Of a DNA stretch of 64,000 bases, positions 59,501-64,000 are shown one piece after another. Positions within the stretch are counted from its first letter, which is position 1. Each line of letters begins with the position of its first letter. The translations under genes and the position numbers were made by a program. A model generated the notes under the pieces. The model was not told where the DNA came from. It was given only the letters and a program-made list of their open reading frames with translations, and did no database searches. Source of the DNA: Diaphorobacter nitroreducens (GTDB lineage Bacteria; Pseudomonadota; Gammaproteobacteria; Burkholderiales; Burkholderiaceae_C); NCBI GenBank assembly GCA_003755025.1, contig RJVL01000003.1:310001-374000 (forward strand). Direction: 5' to 3'.

Positions 59501-59638
59501 AAAGAAGCGCCATCTCGCGCGGCGCCACCGGCAGGCGCCCCTCTGTCGCGGTCCAGCCGGTCTGGCGGCGAGGTATACACTTTGCCGCTGCGGCGCAGGC
59601 CGCATTTTTTGTTGGCTCCAAGCAAAGGAATCGCAGCC

Positions 59639-60343
59639 ATGGGCGCGCAATGGAAGGCAAAGGGCAAGGCGCTGGTCGCCGATGCCAAGGGCAGGCTTTT
59701 TGGGAAGCTGGTCAAGGAAATCATCGTCGCCGCGCGCGCGGGGGCCGACCCGGCCGGCAATTCGCGCCTGCGCCTGGCCATCGAGGCGGCGCGCAAGGCG
59801 TCCATGCCCAAGGACACGCTGGAGCGTGCCATCAAGAAGGGTTCGGGCGTGGGGGGTGACGCGGTGAACTATGAGCGCGTGATCTACGAGGGCTTTGCCC
59901 CGCACCAGGTGCCGGTGATGGTGGAGTGCCTGACCGACAACGTGAACCGCACGGCGCCCGAGATGCGCGTGTGCTTTCGCAAGGGGCAGATGAGCGCCGT
60001 GGCCTGGGACTTCGACCACGTGGGCATGATCGAGGGCGAGCCCGAGCAAGCCGGCGCCGACGCGGAGTTGGCCGCCATCGAGGCCGGTGCCCAGGACTTC
60101 GAGCCCGGCGAGGAAGAGGGCCAGACCCTGTTCCTGACCGACCCCTCGGACCTGGACGCGGTGGCCAAGGCATTGCCGGGCTTCGGCTTCAAGGTGCTGT
60201 CGGTCAAGCTGGGCTACAAGGCCAAGAACCCGGTGAGCATGGCCAGCCTTTCGCCCGAGGCGCAGGAGGAAGTGCAGGCCTTCCTGGCGGGCATCGAGAA
60301 CAACGACGACGTGCAGAACGTGTTCGTGGGGCTCGTGGACTGA
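59639..60343 (+). CDS. YebC/PmpR-family protein, divergent paralog
   Basis: YebC/TACO1-family protein of 234 residues. It has family blocks [60 protein letters not shown] and the C-terminal [20 protein letters not shown]. The family's usual SKW near the N-terminus is replaced by [18 protein letters not shown], and the C-terminal half has acidic insertions near 135-160. YebC proteins act as regulators or as translation factors relieving ribosome stalling; the divergent type may have a separate role. A canonical yebC lies 2.4 kb downstream. Confidence 0.9.
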   Translation: MGAQWKAKGKALVADAKGRLFGKLVKEIIVAARAGADPAGNSRLRLAIEAARKASMPKDTLERAIKKGSGVGGDAVNYERVIYEGFAPHQVPVMVECLTDNVNRTAPEMRVCFRKGQMSAVAWDFDHVGMIEGEPEQAGADAELAAIEAGAQDFEPGEEEGQTLFLTDPSDLDAVAKALPGFGFKVLSVKLGYKAKNPVSMASLSPEAQEEVQAFLAGIENNDDVQNVFVGLVD

Positions 60344-60388
60344 TGCACGCGATGCACCGTGCCGCCAAGGCCCCCGTCCACCCACGAA

Positions 60389-60414
60389 AAAGCCGCTGAA
60401 CAGCGGCTTTTTTT
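60389..60414. terminator. Bidirectional rho-independent terminator
   Basis: Stem AAAGCCGCTG / CAGCGGCTTT with A residues before and T residues after, so it can end both the YebC-like gene and, on the other strand, the YfcG-like gene that stops at 60435. Confidence 0.93.
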
Positions 60415-60434
60415 CATGGCGCCTCGGTGCTTGG

Positions 60435-61136
60435 TTAGCGGCGCACCGTGCCGGCGTCCTGGCCGAAGAGGATCTTCTTGGCCGCCTCGTCCACCGTGGG
60501 CGCGGTATTGATGGTCTGTGCCAGCGCGTAGGCGCGGCCGGTGGCGGGCCGTGCCTGGATGCGCTCGAACCAGGCCCGCAGGTGCGGGAAATCCGCCAGG
60601 TCCTGGCGCTGCCTCTCGTGCGGCACGATCCAGGGATAGCAGGTCATGTCGGCAATGGAATAGTCCCCTGCGATGTAGTCGCGCCCGTCGGCCAGGTGCT
60701 TGTCTAGCACACCGTACAGGCGCGCGGTTTCCTTCACGTAGCGGTCGATGGCGTAGGGCACCGGCTCAGGCGCGTACTGCGTGAAGTGGTGGTTCTGCCC
60801 GGCCATGGGCCCCAGGCCGCCCATCTGCCAGAACAGCCACTGCAGCGCCTCGTTGCGCCCGCGCAGGTCCTGCGGGATGAACCGGCCGGTCTTGTCGGCC
60901 AGGTACAGCAGGATGGCGCCGGACTCGAACACCGACAGCGGCGCGCCGCCATCCGCGGGCGCCTGGTCCACGATGGCGGGGATGCGGTTGTTGGGCGCGA
61001 TGCGCAGGAAGTCCGGCGCGAACTGCTCGCCCCGGCCGATGTTCACCGGGTGCACGCGGTAGGGCAGGCCGCTTTCTTCCAGGAAGAGGGTGATCTTGTG
61101 GCCGTTGGGCGTGGTCCAGTAGTACAGGTCGATCAT
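60435..61136 (-). CDS. YfcG-like glutathione S-transferase / disulfide-bond oxidoreductase
   Basis: GST-fold protein of 233 residues. It starts MIDLYYWTTPNGHKITLFLE, the YfcG/Ure2-like N-terminus with Thr9 and Asn11 near the glutathione sulfur, followed by NNRIPAIVDQ and the FESGAILLYLADKTGRF block. The C-domain carries YIAGDYSIADMTCYPWIVPH. YfcG proteins use glutathione to reduce disulfides and peroxides rather than to conjugate. It is unrelated in subclass to the GST at 2396. GGAG lies upstream of the ATG. Confidence 0.93.
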   Translation of the reverse strand: MIDLYYWTTPNGHKITLFLEESGLPYRVHPVNIGRGEQFAPDFLRIAPNNRIPAIVDQAPADGGAPLSVFESGAILLYLADKTGRFIPQDLRGRNEALQWLFWQMGGLGPMAGQNHHFTQYAPEPVPYAIDRYVKETARLYGVLDKHLADGRDYIAGDYSIADMTCYPWIVPHERQRQDLADFPHLRAWFERIQARPATGRAYALAQTINTAPTVDEAAKKILFGQDAGTVRR

Positions 61137-61148
61137 CGGATGCTCCTT

Positions 61149-61197
61149 AAATAATAGCTGTTAGCGCTTGATAGATGGGCGCTGGAGCTGAATTTGG
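61149..61197 (-). repeat. Palindromic intergenic repeat, copy N
   Basis: Opposite orientation: AAATAATAGCTGTTAGCGCT, then TGATAGATGGGCGCTGGAGC and TGAATTTGG. It lies between the YfcG-like and DUF853 genes. Confidence 0.78.
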
Positions 61198-61208
61198 CTT
61201 GGAATGCC

Positions 61209-62717
61209 TCAACGCTTCCTACCGCCGAAGATGCCGCCCAGCACGCCGCGCAGTATTTCCTTGCCCAGGCTGGTGCCCATGGTGCGTACGGCCGACTTGG
61301 CCATGGTCTGCACCAGGCCGTCGCGCTTGCCGCCGCGCGGCCCGGTGCTGCCGAACAGCACGTCGTTCAGGCCGCCCATGAGGCCGCTGTCGCCCTGTGC
61401 CGTGCCGTTGCCGGGGGCGCTGGGGGCGTTGCTGGCAGCCTGCTCGGCGCGGCCGCGCAGCTTCTCGTAGGCAGATTCGCGGTCCACGGCTTGCTCGTAG
61501 GTGCCCGCGACGAGCGATCCGCCGATGAGTGCGCGGCGTTGCACGTCGGTGATGGGGCCGATCTGGCTGCCGGGCGGCAGCACGTACACGCGCTCGGTCT
61601 CGCTGGGGCGGCCCTTGGCGTCGAGAAAGCTCACCAGCGCCTCGCCCACGGCCAGCTCGGTGATGGCGGCCTCGATGTCCAGGCCCGCCTTGGGGCGCAT
61701 GGTGGTGGCCGTGGCCTTCACGGCCTTCTGGTCGCGCGGGGTGAAGGCGCGCAGCGCGTGCTGCACGCGGTTGCCCAGCTGGGCCAGCACGCTGTCGGGG
61801 ATGTCCAGCGGGTTCTGGGTGACGAAATACACGCCGACCCCTTTGGAACGCACCAAGCGCACCACCAGTTCGATGCGTTCCACAAGCACCTTGGGCGCCT
61901 CGTTGAACAGCAGGTGGGCTTCGTCGAAGAAGAACACCAGCTTGGGCTTTTCGGGGTCGCCGATCTCGGGCAGTTGTTCGAACAGCTCCGACAGCATCCA
62001 CAGGAGGAACGTGGCGTACAGGCGCGGCGAATTCATGAGCTTGTCGGCCGCCAGGATGTTGACCACGCCGCGCCCGTCCACGGTCTGCATGAAGTCCTGG
62101 ATGTTGAGCATGGGCTCGCCAAAGAATTGGTCGCCGCCCTGCGTCTCGATCTGCAGCAGCCCGCGCTGGATGGCGCCCACGCTGGCCGTGGAGATGTTGC
62201 CGTACTCGGTGGTGAAGTCCTTGGCGTTGTCGCCCACGTAGGTGAGCATGGCGCGCAGGTCCTTCAGGTCCAGCAGCAGCAGGCCGTTGTCGTCCGCGAT
62301 CTTGAACACCAGGTTGAGCACGCCCAGCTGGGTTTCGTTCAGGTTCAGCATGCGCCCCAGCAAGAGCGGCCCCATGTCCGAGATGGTCGCGCGCACGGGG
62401 TGGCCCTGCGTGCCGAACACATCCCACAGCGTGGTGGGGCAGGCCGTGGGCTCGGGCGCGGCCAAGCCGCGGTCGGCCAGCGTCTTGCCCAGCTTCTCGC
62501 CAATGCTGCCCTTCTGGCTGATGCCGGTGAGATCGCCCTTCACGTCGGCCATGAACACCGGCACGCCGATGCGCGAGAACTGCTCGGCCAGCGTTTGCAG
62601 CGTCACGGTCTTGCCGGTGCCGGTGGCGCCGGTGATCAGGCCGTGCCGGTTGGCCAGGCCCGGCAGCAGGTGGCATTGCGTGGAATCACGCTGTGCAATC
62701 AGGAGAGGTTCGGACAT
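61209..62717 (-). CDS. HerA-like P-loop ATPase (DUF853/YjgR)
   Basis: ATPase of the HerA/FtsK-like class, YjgR/DUF853 family, 502 residues. Walker A is GATGTGKT (30-37), and [20 protein letters not shown] carries Walker B; the arginine-finger region [20 protein letters not shown] follows. The C-terminal part has a Gly/Ser/Asn-rich flexible linker (about 435-460) and ends in a basic GGIFGGRKR. Its role is not established; HerA relatives translocate DNA with a nuclease, but none lies nearby. The ATG at 62717 is chosen over a TTG eight codons upstream. Confidence 0.9.
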   Translation of the reverse strand: MSEPLLIAQRDSTQCHLLPGLANRHGLITGATGTGKTVTLQTLAEQFSRIGVPVFMADVKGDLTGISQKGSIGEKLGKTLADRGLAAPEPTACPTTLWDVFGTQGHPVRATISDMGPLLLGRMLNLNETQLGVLNLVFKIADDNGLLLLDLKDLRAMLTYVGDNAKDFTTEYGNISTASVGAIQRGLLQIETQGGDQFFGEPMLNIQDFMQTVDGRGVVNILAADKLMNSPRLYATFLLWMLSELFEQLPEIGDPEKPKLVFFFDEAHLLFNEAPKVLVERIELVVRLVRSKGVGVYFVTQNPLDIPDSVLAQLGNRVQHALRAFTPRDQKAVKATATTMRPKAGLDIEAAITELAVGEALVSFLDAKGRPSETERVYVLPPGSQIGPITDVQRRALIGGSLVAGTYEQAVDRESAYEKLRGRAEQAASNAPSAPGNGTAQGDSGLMGGLNDVLFGSTGPRGGKRDGLVQTMAKSAVRTMGTSLGKEILRGVLGGIFGGRKR

Positions 62718-62787
62718 GGCGGTAGTGATGGGGTGAGTCAAAAGTAAAATCGCGGCCGCAAGATTAAATCAATCAAAGGACGCTGCA

Positions 62788-63507
62788 GTGGCAGGACACA
62801 GTAAATGGGCCAACATCCAGCACCGCAAGGGGCGCCAGGATGAAAAGCGCGGAAAGATCTGGACCCGCATCATTCGTGAAATCACCGTCGCGGCGCGCAC
62901 GGGCGGCGGCGACCCCTCGGCCAACCCGCGTCTGCGCCTGGCCATCGACAAGGCCAAGGCCGCCAACATGCCGGCCGACCGCATCAAGTACAACATCGAC
63001 AAGGCCTCGGGCACGCTGGAAGGCGTGAGCTACGAGGAAATCCGCTACGAGGGCTACGGCATCGGCGGCGCCGCGATCATCGTGGACACCATGACCGACA
63101 ACCGCGTGCGCACCGTGGCTGAAGTGCGCCACGCCTTCAGCAAGTACGGCGGCAACATGGGCACGGAAGGCTCCGTGGCCTTTCAGTTCAAGAACGTGGG
63201 CCAGATCATCTTCGCCCCCGGCACCAGCGAGGACAAGGTCATGGAAGTGGCCCTGGAGGCGGGCGCCGAGGACGTGATCACCGATGATGAGGGCGCCATC
63301 GAGGTGCTGACCGCGCCCGGCGATTTCGAGGCGGTGCGCGATGCGCTGGGGGCTGCGGGCCTTCAGCCGGAGGTGGCCGAGGTCACCATGCGCCCCGAGA
63401 ACACCATCGCCCTGGAGGGCGACGATGTCGCGCGCATGCAAAAGCTCCTGGACATGATCGAAGACCTCGACGATGTGCAAGAGGTCTACCACAACGCAGA
63501 GCTCTAG
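62788..63507 (+). CDS. yebC: YebC/PmpR-family protein (canonical)
   Basis: Canonical YebC-family protein of 239 residues beginning with a GTG start, [20 protein letters not shown]. Conserved blocks include [40 protein letters not shown] and [20 protein letters not shown]; the acidic C-terminus ends [15 protein letters not shown]. Family members have been described as DNA-binding regulators and, more recently, as factors easing ribosome stalling at proline stretches. AAAGGA lies upstream. purD follows after 21 bases. Confidence 0.95.
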   Translation: MAGHSKWANIQHRKGRQDEKRGKIWTRIIREITVAARTGGGDPSANPRLRLAIDKAKAANMPADRIKYNIDKASGTLEGVSYEEIRYEGYGIGGAAIIVDTMTDNRVRTVAEVRHAFSKYGGNMGTEGSVAFQFKNVGQIIFAPGTSEDKVMEVALEAGAEDVITDDEGAIEVLTAPGDFEAVRDALGAAGLQPEVAEVTMRPENTIALEGDDVARMQKLLDMIEDLDDVQEVYHNAEL

Positions 63508-63528
63508 GAACTTGAGCACCGACACCCT

Positions 63529-64000
63529 ATGAAAATCCTAGTCATTGGCGGCGGCGGCCGGGAACACGCACTGGCCTGGAAGCTGAGCCAGTCCCCCAAG
63601 ACCTCCAAGGTGTACGTGGCGCCCGGCAACGGCGGCACGGCGCTGTCGCCAAAGTATGAGAACGTGCCCATCAGCGACGTGACGGCCCTGCGCGAGTGGG
63701 CGCAGGCGCAGAAGATCGCGCTCACCGTGGTCGGCCCCGAGGCACCGCTGGCCGCTGGCGTGGTGGACGAGTTCCGTACCCACGGCCTGCGCATCTTCGG
63801 CCCCACGCAGGCTGCCGCGCAACTGGAAAGCTCCAAGGCCTTCTCCAAGGCTTTCATGAAGCGCCACGGCATCCCCACGGCCGAGTACGAGACCTTCACC
63901 GACCCGCAGGCCGCGCATGCCTACGTGAACCGTCTGGGCGCACCCATCGTCATCAAGGCCGACGGCCTGGCGGCGGGCAAGGGCGTAGTGGTAGCCATGA
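63529..64000 (+). CDS. purD: Phosphoribosylamine-glycine ligase, partial
   Basis: Second-step enzyme of purine synthesis, joining phosphoribosylamine and glycine with ATP. Only the first 157 residues are in the window; the gene runs off the right edge. The N-domain begins MKILVIGGGGREHALAWKLS; VVGPEAPLAAGVVDEF and GPTQAAAQLESSKAFSKAFM lead into the ATP-grasp domain, with the ATP-binding VIKADGLAAGKGVVVAM at the end of the window. The ATG at 63529 matches the family start. It lies 21 bases after yebC and may be co-transcribed with it. Confidence 0.97.
   Translation, partial: MKILVIGGGGREHALAWKLSQSPKTSKVYVAPGNGGTALSPKYENVPISDVTALREWAQAQKIALTVVGPEAPLAAGVVDEFRTHGLRIFGPTQAAAQLESSKAFSKAFMKRHGIPTAEYETFTDPQAAHAYVNRLGAPIVIKADGLAAGKGVVVAM

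Overview
The window is GC-rich chromosomal DNA from a betaproteobacterium, most likely Comamonadaceae of the Acidovorax/Alicycliphilus/Diaphorobacter type. This is inferred from protein style, from the gene order sucA-sucB-lpdA-zapE, from Bug-type (TTT) binding proteins, and from a palindromic intergenic repeat that recurs at least 14 times. No phage, insertion sequence, CRISPR array or defence island is visible. One tRNA is present, with a decayed TonB-receptor fragment behind it.

Layout. 1-4.6 kb: a TRIC-type membrane protein (cut by the left edge), yggX with a duplicated 3' tail, an orphan sulfate/thiosulfate-binding protein, a glutathione transferase and a photolyase. 4.7-6.3 kb: tRNA-Ser(GGA), a TonB-receptor pseudogene and fabI. 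6.4-12.1 kb: a complete yejABEF peptide ABC importer. 12.1-19.4 kb: a DUF4382 lipoprotein, a hydroxypyruvate-isomerase-like gene, a double-Usp protein, and a LysR regulator divergent from an AtuA pair plus a Bug-type binding protein. 19.4-28.3 kb: a PerM/AI-2E permease, the 2-oxoglutarate dehydrogenase genes sucA, sucB and lpdA, then zapE overlapping a secreted coiled-coil protein. 28.3-38.7 kb: PP2C phosphatase, DinG-type helicase, bamD, dnaE, clpS and clpA. 38.8-42.6 kb: a TetR gene with a palindromic operator, coupled to a DevB-DevC-DevA-like export operon. 42.7-46.5 kb: MltB-type lytic transglycosylase, sbcB and a sirtuin. 46.5-51.8 kb: an AcoR-like sigma-54 activator facing aldehyde dehydrogenase, alcohol dehydrogenase and DUF779 genes, which lie behind an exact sigma-54 promoter. 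52-57 kb: a Na/Pi cotransporter, an unusual permease-sensor fusion and upp. 57-64 kb: threonine dehydratase, an ECH1-like dienoyl-CoA isomerase, two YebC paralogs, a YfcG-like GST, a YjgR/DUF853 ATPase and the start of purD.

How the genes work together. Most of the window is housekeeping: fatty-acid synthesis, TCA cycle, replication, proteolysis, outer-membrane assembly and nucleotide metabolism. Small accessory operons sit between them. The clearest regulatory circuit is the AcoR-like activator acting on the sigma-54 promoter of the aldehyde/alcohol dehydrogenase operon. The clearest self-contained transport module is tetR-devBCA-like. The most unusual protein is the 824-residue fusion of an AI-2E/PerM permease, a Rossmann-like domain and a GAF domain. 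The most striking non-coding signal is the dispersed palindromic repeat, which in places supplies start or stop codons. Several genes (dnaE, clpS, yejA, possibly the mltB-like gene) have a -10-like hexamer directly before the start codon and no Shine-Dalgarno, which suggests leaderless transcripts.
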